A stretch of 64,000 nucleotides of DNA, from contig NC_068978.1 in the NCBI RefSeq assembly GCF_016808095.1, forward strand, positions 23,552,806 through 23,616,805, read 5' to 3'. Positions within the stretch are counted from its first letter, which is position 1. The number at the start of each line of letters is the position of its first letter. The translations under genes and the position numbers were made by a program. Source of the DNA: Vigna angularis. Lineage: Eukaryota; Streptophyta; Magnoliopsida; Fabales; Fabaceae. Positions 23,031 through 34,303 of the stretch are shown here, in pieces. The notes beneath the pieces are model-generated. The model had not been told where the DNA came from. It did not search any database and worked only from the letters and a program-made list of their open reading frames with translations.

Positions 23031-25010
23031 GTCTTGAATCTTGAACTCATCGTGTCTCTGGAACAATTGTGACAACTCATAGCATCAATTCACAAGAACT
23101 AGGTGAGAAATAAAGAAATACCAAACAGGAAACGATTTCATAAAATCTTCAAGCATACTTCAACTCAACAACTAAATCAAAAGATCACCAGTTGTTGGGT
23201 GATTCCTATATAAGTAACCATGCCTTTGGATCAACTTAAAGCTTGGTGATATCAAAACACAGCTATGTAGAAAAAACCCTGTAGGGATCAGGAATAAAAA
23301 CTGACAAACAACAGTACCAGATTATCTCAAGAGCAATAAGAATAACACTTCAAAATGAAACTCAACACATACATTACAAATTTAATAGGAAGACAAAAAT
23401 CTACCAACAGAAACCGACTCACAACATCACTAGATTACCACCTCAAGTAGCAATAGAATAACAGTTCACGATGCAACTCACGTTTTTTTTTATCCTTTAC
23501 AAATTTAATAGCAAGGAAAAAATCAACCAGATGCAGTGGCATCATATTGTTTTCTCACAAATGTAATCTATAATTGCAATGGCATTGCAGCGAAGCAATA
23601 GACCATAACATTACAAAAATCAGAGTCCATATGGCAATGGCAAACATATGGCAGAAATTTTTTGTTTGCATTCTTTACACATACTTGAGGGATAAAGTAT
23701 TAATTGTGCAGGGAAGTATAAAATATAAAATCAACTAACCAGCATGAAAAATATTTAGCAAGAAAGAAGAAAAATGAAAAGAACATATAAACCTCGAGAA
23801 CGAATAACTTCAATGCAGTTAGCTAAGTACCAAGATGAAACCACAATCGCTACCTAGGTGCGAGTGTTATAATATTTTACCAGTAGAAATCTAATAGTCC
23901 AAAATAGATTAGCGAAAGCAATAAAGTATCAATGTATCATAGTTAGCTTTTTTGCTCAGAAGTTAGTACATTAGTTGCAATTAGACAACAAGAAGACGAC
24001 CACATTAAGTTGTCTGCAACATGCAAAAACAACACCTCCCACTACCAAGAAGTTTAATTTACGGAAATTTGAAAACTAAGAGTTTCAATTGAAATAATAG
24101 AGAATTTTGAATCAGTTCAACATAGCAACATGATAAAGAACCATGAACTAAAATCACCGCCGCTAATAATTGAAAGCATCTAGAAAACCCAAGTGATTAG
24201 ATGAAAAATCATACATTGAAGTTTAACATTAGCCCTGAGAAATGCAGGAACCAACTTTAGTGAAATTAACTTAAAAAAAAAAACACATGAAAAAAAGAAG
24301 CATTCAGTGAGAGTAAGCCCCCCAGCAATTGTATTGCACATGGACACAGATGAAAATAACTAATAAAAAAGAAAAAAAAAACAAAAAAAAAAAGTGTGAA
24401 ATGTATCAGCTCCGAAATCAAGAATTCCAGAAAACAATGAGAAAACAGCCAACCGAAATCCATTTTTTTAAAAACGAATTATCTAATACAATATACCCCG
24501 TTGTCGCAATTTTTTATCCATTAAATTCATATCATCGAGTAACTTAAATCAAGCGCGTGCTCAATTTGGCTTATTTAAAAGTAAAATAAGAAGCCCTTTT
24601 CAAAATAAAAAGAACAGTGAGTGCATTGAAAAGTGAAGCAGCGAACGAAGGAACGAACAGTGGAGATAGTAAAAAAAAATGAATCTTTTTCTAAGGATGC
24701 AGAAAGTAGGGCATACCCAGATGGGGGAAGGCAAAGGAGAAGAAGTGGGGAAAGTGAGAGTTGGAAAAATGAATAGTCAACAGCATGTTGAGGTGAATGA
24801 AACGGCGGAGTTGAGACAGAAGGGAAGAAGGAGGGTCAAAGGGGATGGCATGTTGAGGACGACGATGATGATGATGATAGGATGAGTGTGAGAGAAAGGG
24901 AGAGTGGGGTGGTGGGGAGAAGACAGCACTGAAATGGAGCAGAGAGAGAGAGAAAGAGAGGAAGAAAGTGAGAATAGACAAGACATGGAAGAGAGAGAAA
25001 ATGGGGACAG
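23031..25010 (-). promoter_or_regulatory. AS1 5' leader with a long intron
   Basis: A leader intron is inferred on the minus strand, from a donor ATCTGG|GTATGC at 24716 to an acceptor TTGTTCCAG|AG near 23058, about 1.66 kb. AS1/PHAN genes commonly have an intron in the 5' UTR. The proposed first exon (24717 to about 25000) is a CT-rich leader in mRNA sense, with CTCTCTCTTTC runs and an ATCATCATCATC run. It includes a 69-codon low-complexity uORF (24777-24986, ATG at 24986) if transcription starts upstream of that ATG. No TATA box was identified with confidence. Confidence 0.55.
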
Positions 25011-27339
25011 GTGTGTACGTCGGTTTCAGCGCTTAATATGCGAGAAAGATGGCACGCGAATGATAAGGGAGGGAACCATGACTAGTATTGGTGGTCCGTT
25101 CATTAATCCATACTAAATGATTCCATTCACCAAGGTTCTTAGATTAAATACAAAATTTATGTTTAGTTTAATAAATACGATACATGGAAAAAAGTATTTT
25201 CATTAATAAATTTATGTAATTAATTTATTATTTTAATGTTATTAGACTATATAAATATATTAATAAATTATTAATAATATAAATTTTTAAAATTTATAAA
25301 TATTTGTAGTTCATCTTATTATATAAATATTATAATGATAAATATTAATAAGTATAACTTGGATAAAATGATTATGATTCAAAACATTTTATCAATATTT
25401 TATTATGTAAAACTTTTAATAAATTATATGTCAGCTTCCTTCACCAATTCATTATGTATCTTAGAAAGTTTTTTATGTAAAAATATTTTTAGTTCACAAA
25501 TTATTGAAAAATCAATTAATTAATAAAAATAGATATTTTATTTTGTAATTATTATTTAAGGAAAAGTTAAACTCTCATAGTTTGTTTAAGTGTTGAACAA
25601 TAAAATATTATTATACTTTATACATGTAAAGTTTTGTTAAAGACAAAAATCATGCTAGTATATGTTGTTTTTATGTTTGATAAACATTTATATGTTTAGA
25701 TGATATGTACATAGTTTTAAAGTTAGTATCTTATTTCATATATGAGGGTCTGCTTTAAAGTTCATGTCATGGAACCATTGTTTTGGAACTTGCGTTTGCT
25801 AGGACCGGACGATACACTATATCCCATTAGACAAGTTTGCCAAGTGATTTCGATGATTACAAACTCTATAAGTTATGAAAGTTAATGTTATTAATTGATT
25901 AATATGTTTAGTTGTGCAGTTGAATCTAACATGTTTAGTTGTGAAGTCCGTTTAGTTGTGCAGTTGAAGGACTTCAAGATGATAAGTATTCTTATCAAAT
26001 TTATAAAAAGATTAGAAGATTATTGAAACATTTAATATAATAGTATAAAACTATTAAATAAAGGATTATAAAATTGATAATAAAACATATATACTAAGAG
26101 AATAAACATAACTAGAATACAAATACACTAATAATGTCTAAAGCTTCTCAAAAACTCCTATACACAAAACCACTGTCAATTAAGAAAATTACACAATAGC
26201 ATCACTACCTTTCTTCAAAGGCTCATCATCACCTACTTTCTCATCTGCTCACACCGGTAGGTAATCATTGCAAATAAGATAAAACAAACAAAAGGATAAA
26301 TTAATGTACCAAAGAGTTATCTAATACCAAATAAGTGATGTTATTGATACAATTTAATCATAGGTATCTAGATACATGCATTAATCAGATTCACTAGAGG
26401 TGTACATTTATGGTGGCCTCTACTGCTATGTAGAACTATTGTCAATGAGTTTCATCCTGTCACACATAAGGTTAATCCTTTTCATTCCTTAGGCCAAACA
26501 AAACCCATAGATTCAGACCTCTTGTTATTCTTCACCACATAACACATTTTGTAAGATCCTAGAAAAATAGTTAAGTTATGTGAAGATCTTTGGATGTCCT
26601 TTAGATATATTATAATAAAGAATTGGTTTAATCATTCGTCAGATCCTTTTTTTTTGCCTGGGAATCTTAAATAAGTCCCTTACGTTTTTTCCGTCTCAAT
26701 TGGGTTCTAATTTTTGCAAAATTGGTACAATTAGAGCCTTACCATTAAATTGGAGCAATGTCGTTAGACTAGTGTATACGTGACATGCTGATGGTGCTTT
26801 TTTAAATGACGGGGCCTAGGTAATATGTTAATAAGGTGATTGTGTCGTGGAAATTAATGATTTTTAATTAAAAAAATTAGGGTAAATTTAATTAAACCCA
26901 ATCCCTTTCTTCGAATTAAGAATTGCGAAAAGAAATTGGGGAAATCTAAGTGTTTCTTTGAATTAGGGTTCATTGGCAAAAAGAAAGTGAGTGTTTGTTC
27001 GAATTGGGAATTAATCAGAGAAAGCGAAGAGTAATTTTAGGAAATTAGGGTTTATAGCAGAACCCCATTTTCATAATCTGTGCGTCGGGGCACGCGGCTT
27101 CGTTGCGTCCCCAAATAGGATGACACAGAGGGAGAAGACGATGATGAAGACGATAGAGAAGTAGAAGGTTTTGAAGATTTCGGCCATGATCTAGGAGAGG
27201 CGTGCTTATAAAGCTTGCTTGATGAATCGGAGAACAGAAATTGAAATGGGTTTGAATTGAATCATAGTTATGATGGAGAAAAAGTTGGATCGAGTTTGTA
27301 ACTAGTTTCTCTGATTCTTTGTGTGTTGGATGTTGGCTA
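25011..27339. other. intergenic, with a possible MULE-arm remnant near 26650-26860
   Basis: AT-rich DNA upstream of AS1. At about 26650-26800 the sequence (AAGTCCCTTACG, then CCGTCTCAATTGGGTTCTAA, AGAGCCTTACC and GACATGCTGATGG) resembles the outer arm of the palindromic element at 51120-52166. It may be a degraded one-armed relative. Nothing else can be assigned. Confidence 0.4.
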
Positions 27340-27512
27340 CTCCTTTTCTTTTTCCAGATTCCTTAAGGACTATGTAAATTTGTTTGTTTTCTTGTTTGTC
27401 TTTTTGTTTCTGTGTGCCGAGGTTGTGTCACTTCCCTGATGTCCTTTGAACTGTTCTTTGATTTGCGACTTGATTTTGTCCAAAAGTGCAAAAGACTAAG
27501 TGTGGTTTCTTT
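27340..27512 (+). other. 3' internal end of an Athila-like element
   Basis: The stretch with GTTGTGTCACTTCC and AAGACTAAGTGTGGTTTC is also found directly upstream of the LTR at 47481. Such AAGT(T/G)TGG sequences precede the 3' LTR of legume Athila-type gypsy elements. So the LTR that follows has internal sequence on both sides. Confidence 0.45.
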
Positions 27513-27784
27513 TGATGAATCAATATTTTCTCGACTTTACTTAGCTTATTATACTAGATTTAATTAGGAAATTGTGCTTGAATGTCCATTATTTCCCTAG
27601 TTTTGCTAATTGTGCTTAATTTGACTAAAAATTCTTATTTTAATTAATTTGAATTATTTGAGGCTAATTATCTTCATTATTAATTGTAGGGAAATTTTTG
27701 GAATATTATTTTGGGACATCAAGCGGTAGGCCACGTCATTTGCCACATCATTTTCGTTCATCCACATCAGCATTGTAGTTTAAA

Positions 27785-28434
27785 GGTTTAATTGCTTCCT
27801 TTGTCCCCACTTTGGTTGAATTATGTCAAATTCATCCTCATTTTTAAAAAAGTTTCATTGTCATCCTCACGTGGTGTAAAAGTGTCAATTGAATCCAAAC
27901 ATTGGAAATATTTGTGTCAATGTAGTCATCTCCGTTAAATACATACTAACTGCGTTAAGTGGCTGATTATTTGGCACTAAAGAAGTAAAACGTGGCAAAT
28001 GAGTCACAGTAGTGGTTGTGACGTGTTTGGTGATTTGTATTTAGGGTATTTGTACACTAAAGAATTAAAATCAGAATTCATTTAAGGTATTTCTATTTGT
28101 GAACGAAGTGCGATTGGGGCTTTTGAAAGCAGAGCGCGTTTGGTGATTTGGAAGCGTTTGGTGATTTGGAAGTGCGAAGTGGGTTCCATTCGAAGTTCCA
28201 TTCGAAGGGTACGTGTACATTGCTTTCGTTGGGTTTATGGTTGCTTTGGTGTGTGTGTTTGCTTTTGTTGTGGTCCCCCATGAACTATTATCTCTGTTTG
28301 TTGTTGTCCCCTATTATGGGTGTTGTGTGTGGTCCCCCATTGTAGGTTAAAGTCAATCTTTATGTTGTGTTTAGGGTTCAGTACAAATTTGTTTTAATTG
28401 TTTATGGTCTGTTTAAAGTGCTTTGTGGAAGTGT
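27785..28434 (+). repeat. left TIR of the MULE
   Basis: Inverted copy of 33638-34303. It contains the likely promoter and leader of the transposase gene. Differences seen by eye are single substitutions plus a 17-bp length difference: the right TIR carries one extra GAAGCAAACACACACAC unit. Confidence 0.9.
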
Positions 28435-28553
28435 TGTACCCTGATGGGTTGACAGTCATATCCTGATATGTAAATGTAGTGTTATTTTGGTCAATTAAAT
28501 GTAGTGTTATTTGGGTAAAGTTAGACTGACATGATTTTTTATATTAGTTTAGG

Positions 28554-31500
28554 ATGCCTAACTGTGATGTCGAAGTGGTCTTTCACCATGGGGGCAAATT
28601 TGTGAATGATGGGTCATTTAAATATGAGTTTGGTCAAACATCTACTTTAAAAATTGACCCAGATAGATGGAGCTACTTTGAAATTATGTCCATTTTGAAG
28701 GAGATGGGCTATATTAATGTTAAAGAGTTGTGGTATGCAGTGGGTGGTGGTACTGTGTTAGAAGGAAGGTTAGAACTATTATCTGATGACAAGGGTGCAT
28801 GTCATCTGGTCAACCTTGCCATTTTGAATGGTCAATCTCACCTGTATGTTGTACACATGGTGTCAGATCCTGAGTACGTTCATATGTTGGGGGAGGATGA
28901 CAATGATAATCGTGTAGAGGTAGAGTGTGAGGAAGAGTGTGAGAAGGCTGTTTTGGGGGAGGGTGTACAGGCTGACAATGATAATTGTGTGGAGGCAGAG
29001 GCTGAGGGAGACACTGATGGGGTTGTTTTGGGGGAGGGTGTACAGGCTGACAATGATAACATTGTGGAGGCAAAGGTTGTGGGAGAGGATGTTGGGGCTG
29101 GTTTGGGGGAGGGTGTAGAGGCTGTTAATGATAACTTTGTGGAGGCAGAGGCTGAGGGAGAGGTTGTTGGGGCTGTTTTGGGGGAGGGTGTAGAGGCTGA
29201 CAGTGATAACTTTGTGGATGCAGAGGCTGAGGGAGAGGATGTTGGGGCTGTTTTAGGAGAGGGTGTAGAGGCTGACAGTGATAATTTTGTGGAGGCAGAG
29301 GCTGAGAAAGAGGATGGGGGACATGATGACTACGATGTTAGAAGTTGGAATGGAGATGAAGAGGATGTGTTGAGTGAAGATGATTTTTGTAACCGTAGTG
29401 AGGAAGTTGAAGTGGGTGGACCAAGTGGGAAGTGTCCTCCATTACAGCATGTACATGACAGAGGTTTATCTGACAATTCTTGGGAATCTGAAAGTTTAGA
29501 CAGCGTTGTATTAAGTGATTCATCAAATGATGATAGAGACCGTTATGGAAATTTTGGCATTTTTTCATTGCCCAAAAGTATGGAACACTATAACTGGGAA
29601 GTGGGGACATTCTTCAGTGAAAAAAAAGATTTCACAGAAGCAATAAGAAGCTACGGTGTAGACAATGGTAGGAAATTGAAGGTTTTTAAAAATGATAAAA
29701 CAAGAGTTTCTGTTAAATGTTGTGGGGCAAAAGTGCCCATGGTACGCATATTGTGCATATAAGGCTGCCCAAAATACATGGCAGTTAAGGAAGATTATAA
29801 AGAAGCATACCTGCAGTAGAGAATTTAATGTGCGTTTAGTGACATCAAAATGGTTAAGTGGGAGGTTAGAGAAGACCATAAAAGAAAATCCAAATATTAA
29901 TTTGACTAACCTCCAAAACAAAGTTTGTAAGAAATGGAATATTAATGTGTCTCGGTCAACAACCTTTAGGGCAAAGAAAATGGCACACAAGAAAATTGAA
30001 GGTGATTTTGAAGAACAATATAAAAGGGTATATGACTATGCCAATGAGCTGCTTAGGTCAAATCCTGGATCAACTGTCAAAGTTAGTGTAGAACCTTATG
30101 AGGGGAACCAAGTATTCAAGAGACTTTATGTTTGTTTGAAGGCATGTAAGGTGAGTTTCATATCATGTAGGCCCATTGTAGGTTTGGATGGGTGTTTCTT
30201 GAAAGGGAAATATGGGGGTGAATTGTTAACAGCAGTTGGAAGAGATGGTAATGACCAAATGTTACCTTTGGCATATGCTGTTGTGGAGGTGGAGAATAAG
30301 GAAACCTGGACTTGGTTTTTGGAATTCTTGATTGATGATCTTGGTGGTGTTGAAAAATGTTCAACATATACATTTATCTCAGATCAACAAAAAGTAAGTT
30401 ATATTTCATTGTTTTTTATTATGAGACCTTAGTCTTCCATGTTCATGTTCAGTAAATTTACTTTTATCATTTGATAGGGACTTCTGCCAGCAATACAAGA
30501 ACTTCTACCTCGTGTTGATCAAAGGTTTTGTGTCCGCCACATATATGCAAATTTGAGGAAAAAATATCCTGGAAAAAATCTGAAACGTCTATTATGGAAG
30601 GCAGCATCATCAACCCATCCTCAAGCATGGGAGGCAGTCATGAGAGAAATAAAAGATGTGAATGTAGAGGCCTTTAAGCACTTGATAGCTATTCCACCAA
30701 GGTATGTTTTCAAGAGTGTTAGCCATGTCAATTATTTAGAACTGTTTGGTTGTGTTATAAATGTGTGTGTTTTTCTTTATATAGATTTTGGTCAAGGTCA
30801 AGGTTTACACCTACAGCTGCTTGTGACACCCTAGTAAACAATATCTCTGAAGCTTTTAATAGTGTGATCTTGGATGCAAGGGCTAAGCCCATCATAACAA
30901 TGATGGAAGACATTCGTATGTATCTAATGAAGAGATGGGCAAGAAATAAAGAGAAGATAAGGTTATATGAAGGTTCCTTTTGCCCCAAAATTTTTAAACG
31001 ATTTCAAAAGGAATTAAACAACACAAAATATTGGATACCTAGGTATGATTTCATAATATGAAGTTTTATTTGTTTTAATTTCTTTACTTTACTTACTCAC
31101 TTGAATCCAAATTTCATTTTCCAGCTGGTCAGGATTGAAATTATTTGAAGTGAGACACACTTCCAACATTGGTGACAAGTTTGTTGTTGACATAGATAAA
31201 GTGGACTGTAGTTGCAGGAAATGGAGTATAACAGGAATCCCATGCTGTCATGCCCTCACTGCCATGACATTTTTAAACATCAATGGAGAAGACTACATCT
31301 CACATTGGTTTACAAAGTCAACCTATGAACAAACATACTTTCCAATGATATATCCAGTTCACGGTGCTCATATGTGGGAAATGACTTCAATGCCTGATGT
31401 GTTGCCTCCACCTAAGAGAATTTTGCCTGGTAGACCGAAAAAGAAAAGAAGATTAGAGCCTTGGGAGCTTAAGAAAGATGACACTGAACTAAGACAAGGT

Positions 31501-31761
31501 GGAACACGTAAGAGATGTGGCATATGTAGAGAGCTTGGACATAAAAGAAATAATTGTCCACAAGCTGCCCAAGCTGCTCCAACAACTCCAAATGCAACTC
31601 AATCCAGTCAAATTACTCAATGCGAGGTTGAACAACCCCAACAAAGTCACCCATCAACAACAGCACCTCAGACAACTTCAACACCAGCTGACCCAACTGC
31701 CACAGCACCTCAGACAACTTCAACACCAGCTGACCCAACTGCCACAGCACCTTCAAACTGA
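28554..31761 (+). pseudogene. MURA-type MULE transposase, four exons, one-base frameshift
   Basis: Exons: 28554-30393, 30478-30701, 30785-31042 and 31125-31761, all with GT-AG introns whose phases join exactly. Without one extra G near 29742 the product would be about 985 residues. N-terminal PB1-like domain (VVFHHGGKFVNDGSFKYEFG, about 1-105). Acidic 25-residue repeats (about 137-261). MuDR DNA-binding domain (from WEVGTFFSEKKDFTEAIRSY at about 345; KCPWYAYCAYK lies past the shift). Catalytic MULE domain: PIVGLDGCFLKGKYGGELLT, then FISDQQKGLLPAI, and FCVRHIYANLRKKY. SWIM zinc finger: DCSCRKWSITGIPCCHALTA. Zinc knuckle: CGICRELGHKRNNC. The tail has two 15-residue TSTPADPTATAPQT-type repeats. 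It would catalyse cut-and-paste transposition from the TIRs. The extra base makes a truncated protein ending at 29762 (402 residues) without the catalytic domain. Confidence 0.9.
28962..29336 (+). repeat. five tandem 75-bp repeats encoding an acidic 25-residue unit
   Basis: In the transposase frame the unit is like GVEADSDNFVEAEAEGEDV then GAVLGE, repeated five times with a partial sixth before it (DNDNRVEVE). Units differ by a few residues and are all in frame. The product is a Glu/Asp-rich linker between the PB1-like and DNA-binding domains. Confidence 0.9.
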
Positions 31762-31924
31762 TTTAGAAAGTCATTAGCTATTATTAATATGTATTTTGGT
31801 ACTTTGTTTCGGCTAGCACCTTTTTTTGGATACAAACTTCAATATGTATTGTGTGCTGATGTATTATTTGATGAAGCAAAGTATTGTCTGTTCAATGAAT
31901 ATGATGTCCAGTTTGAACCACAGT

Positions 31925-32930
31925 TTCTGATGTTATATTCAATGTGCCGTTTGAATCACAGTTTCTGATGAATCTTATATTATTTATTAGTTATTTTCAT
32001 CAGAAATGAAGGTTTCTGATGAATCAAATTTGAATTCAGCTGCATTTAGCTGTCTGCACTCAGCAGATTCATGAATATGCAGGTATGAACATTGGACGCT
32101 CGTCGCTCAGGACGCTCGTCGCCAGGACGCTCATCGCCCAACACGCTAGTCACATTGCAAGGGCACGCTCGGTTCATCGCAACCGGACGCTCGTCGCTCC
32201 CTACACGCACAAGCGGACGCTCGTCCAGAGAATATGAAATGGACGCTCGTCAAGACGCCCATCCAGAGAACATCAAGTGGACGCTCGTCGCCCAGGATGC
32301 TCATCGCCCAAGACGCTCCTCACATAGCAAGGGCACGCTCGGTTCATCGCAAGCGGACGCTCGTCGCTCCCTACACGCACAAGAGGACGCTCGTCCAGAG
32401 AATATGAAATGGACGCTCGTCAAGACGCTCGTCAAGACGCTCATCCAGAGAACATGAAGTGGACGCTCGTCAAGACGCTCATCCAGAGAACATGAAGTGG
32501 ACGCTCGTCGCCCAGGACGCTCGTCGCTAGGACAGTCGTCACATAGCTAGCGCACGCTGGGTTCATAACAAGCGGACGCTCGTCGCCCCCTGCGCGCACA
32601 TGGGGACGCTCGTCCAAAGAATATGAAGTCAACGCTCATTCCAAGTTCATTACTCGCATTGGAAAAAAATTTACTGTTGAAATGGTGATTAAGCCTCTGT
32701 TTTTACTGATTTCTACTGTCCAATTCTCTAAAGTAAGATTCGGTTCGGTATGTAATAAAGCAATGCAATAGCTTTGGACAATCATAATGAATTTATCACA
32801 AGTTTTCAAATTACATAAAGAAAAAGCATTTGAAGTGAATTCTGCTGTTATATTCAATGTGCATTCGAAGCTCTGATTTTATACTCAACTTTCATTGAAT
32901 CTTATATTATTTATTAGTTATTTTCATTTG
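31925..32930. repeat. GC-rich GACGCTCGTC minisatellite bounded by direct repeats
   Basis: From 32092 to about 32640 the word GACGCTCGTC or close variants recurs more than a dozen times. It lies in a higher-order unit of about 180-220 bp marked by GCACGCTCGGTTCATCGCAA (near 32163 and 32332, degenerate near 32553). The block is far richer in GC and CpG than its surroundings. On each side is a direct repeat containing GTTATATTCAATGTGC and CTTATATTATTTATTAGTTA (about 31930-32000 and 32845-32925). The open frames across it are repeat artefacts. Confidence 0.85.
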
Positions 32931-33130
32931 AAGATAAATGACAAGTGCAATATTGTTTCTACTACAACTGATAACTGTGTACAGTAGCCATTAAATTGTT
33001 GCTGTCATCAAATTTGAATTTAGCTGTCATCAAATTTGAATTTATTTTATTGGCTGCATGTTATATTTGGAGAGTTTACTTAGCTGTCATCAAATTGTTC
33101 CTGTCTCAACCATTGTCTAATACAAAATAG

Positions 33131-33613
33131 TCATGGAATTTTAAACAAGATACAAACAAGGATCACAATAATAAACCCCATAAAACATAGCATCCATGTT
33201 AATTGCTTCTCCCATTTCTGAGAAACCATAGCAGATTTCTCCAGACTAATAATTTTCCTCCTTTGCCTAGCAATAATAGTATCCCTTTCATCCAAATTAG
33301 CTTCATTGCACCATTTAAAATAATTGCATCCTTGAAGTTCTTCGTTTCGAGTCCGCTGTTCAAAACATCCAACCACAAACATTTCATTACTCAAAAAATA
33401 AACTAATCACTAAAATGAAACTACACCCATTGAACAAACCTTGTAATTAGGGCATCCCCAAAATTGTTTGCCTTCGTTCTTCACAGTTTTTGCCACTCTC
33501 AACACAACAACTTCCCCACAATGACATATGTTAGTTTGAACCAATCCTCTGGATGAAACGGCACGACAGCTCCCCCATGAGCAAGACGAACAACACTGAT
33601 GAGTCAATGACAT
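33131..33613 (-). CDS. GRF zinc-finger, single-pass membrane protein carried by the MULE
   Basis: Two exons on the minus strand: 33613-33440 (58 codons from the ATG) and 33355-33131. The 84-base intron runs from AAG|GTTTGT to GAACAG|CGG, and both joints are in phase 0. The 132-residue product has a complete GRF zinc finger only after splicing: CHCGEVVVLRVAKTVKNEGK, then QFWGCPNYK joined to RTRNEELQGCNYFKWCNE. A basic coiled-coil-like segment (RQRRKIISLEKSAMVSQKWE) and a hydrophobic helix (WMLCFMGFIIVILVCILF) follow, ending FKIP. This architecture resembles the plant 'At4g04775-like' family, from memory. GRF fingers bind nucleic acid in other proteins; the role here is unknown. It is convergent with the transposase, like mudrB in maize MuDR, but not similar to it in sequence. 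An ATG-like GTG upstream is not needed. Confidence 0.85.
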
Positions 33614-33637
33614 TGCCACTTCCTAAGCCAACGAAAA

Positions 33638-34303
33638 AACTTCCACAAAGCACTTTAAACAGACCATAAACAATTAAAACAAATTTGTACTAAACCCTAA
33701 ACACAGCATAAAGATTGACTTTAACCTACAATGGGGGACCACACACAACACCCATAATGGGGGACAACAACAAACAGAGATAATAGTTCATGGGGGACCA
33801 CAACAAAAGCAAACACACACACGAAGCAAACACACACACCAAAGCAACCATAAACCCAACGAAAGCAATGTACACGTACCCTTCGAATGGAACTTCGAAT
33901 GGAACCCACTTCGCACTTCCAAATCACCAAACGCTTCCAAATCACCAAACGCGCTCTGCTTTCAAAAGCCCCAATCGCACTTCGTTCACAAATAGAAATA
34001 CCCTAAATGAATTCTGATTTTAATTCTTTAGTGTACAAATACCCTAAATACAAATCACCAAACACGTCACAACCACTACTGTGACTCATTTGCCACGTTT
34101 TACTTCTTTAGTGCCAAATAATCAGCCACTTAACGCAGTTAGTGTGTATTTAACGGAGATGACTACATTGACACAAATATTTCCAATGTTTGGATTCAAT
34201 TGACACTTTTACACCACGTGAGGATGACAATGAAACATTTTTAAAAATGAGGATGAATTTGACACAATTCAACCAAAGTGGGGACAAAGGAAGCAATTAA
34301 ACC
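33638..34303 (-). repeat. right TIR of the MULE
   Basis: Inverse of 27785-28434, with an extra 17-bp CA-rich unit near 33818. It starts 25 bases upstream of the GRF gene ATG and so should supply that gene's promoter, just as the left TIR serves the transposase. Confidence 0.9.

Larger units (their letters stand above)
27785..34303. mobile_element. 6.5-kb Mutator-like element with long TIRs and two genes
   Basis: The TIRs start GGTTTAATTGCTTCC and are about 650 bp (27785-28434) and 666 bp (33638-34303), nearly identical by eye. The flanking 9-mers TAGTTTAAA (27776-27784) and TTTTTTAAA (34304-34312) match at 7 of 9 positions, an imperfect version of the 9-bp Mutator duplication. Inside are a MURA-type transposase gene (+, 28554-31761) and a convergent GRF zinc-finger gene (-, 33131-33613), with a GC-rich minisatellite between them. 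One inserted base in the transposase is the only obvious lesion, so the insertion is probably young. Confidence 0.9.

Noticed and set aside
32092..32457. Arg/Ser-rich 121-codon frame in the minisatellite
   Set aside because: Created by the GACGCTCGTC repeat lacking stops; no gene-like features.
31925..32930. CRISPR-like array
   Set aside because: Repeats are a degenerate minisatellite with irregular spacing inside a plant transposon; no unique spacers of even length.
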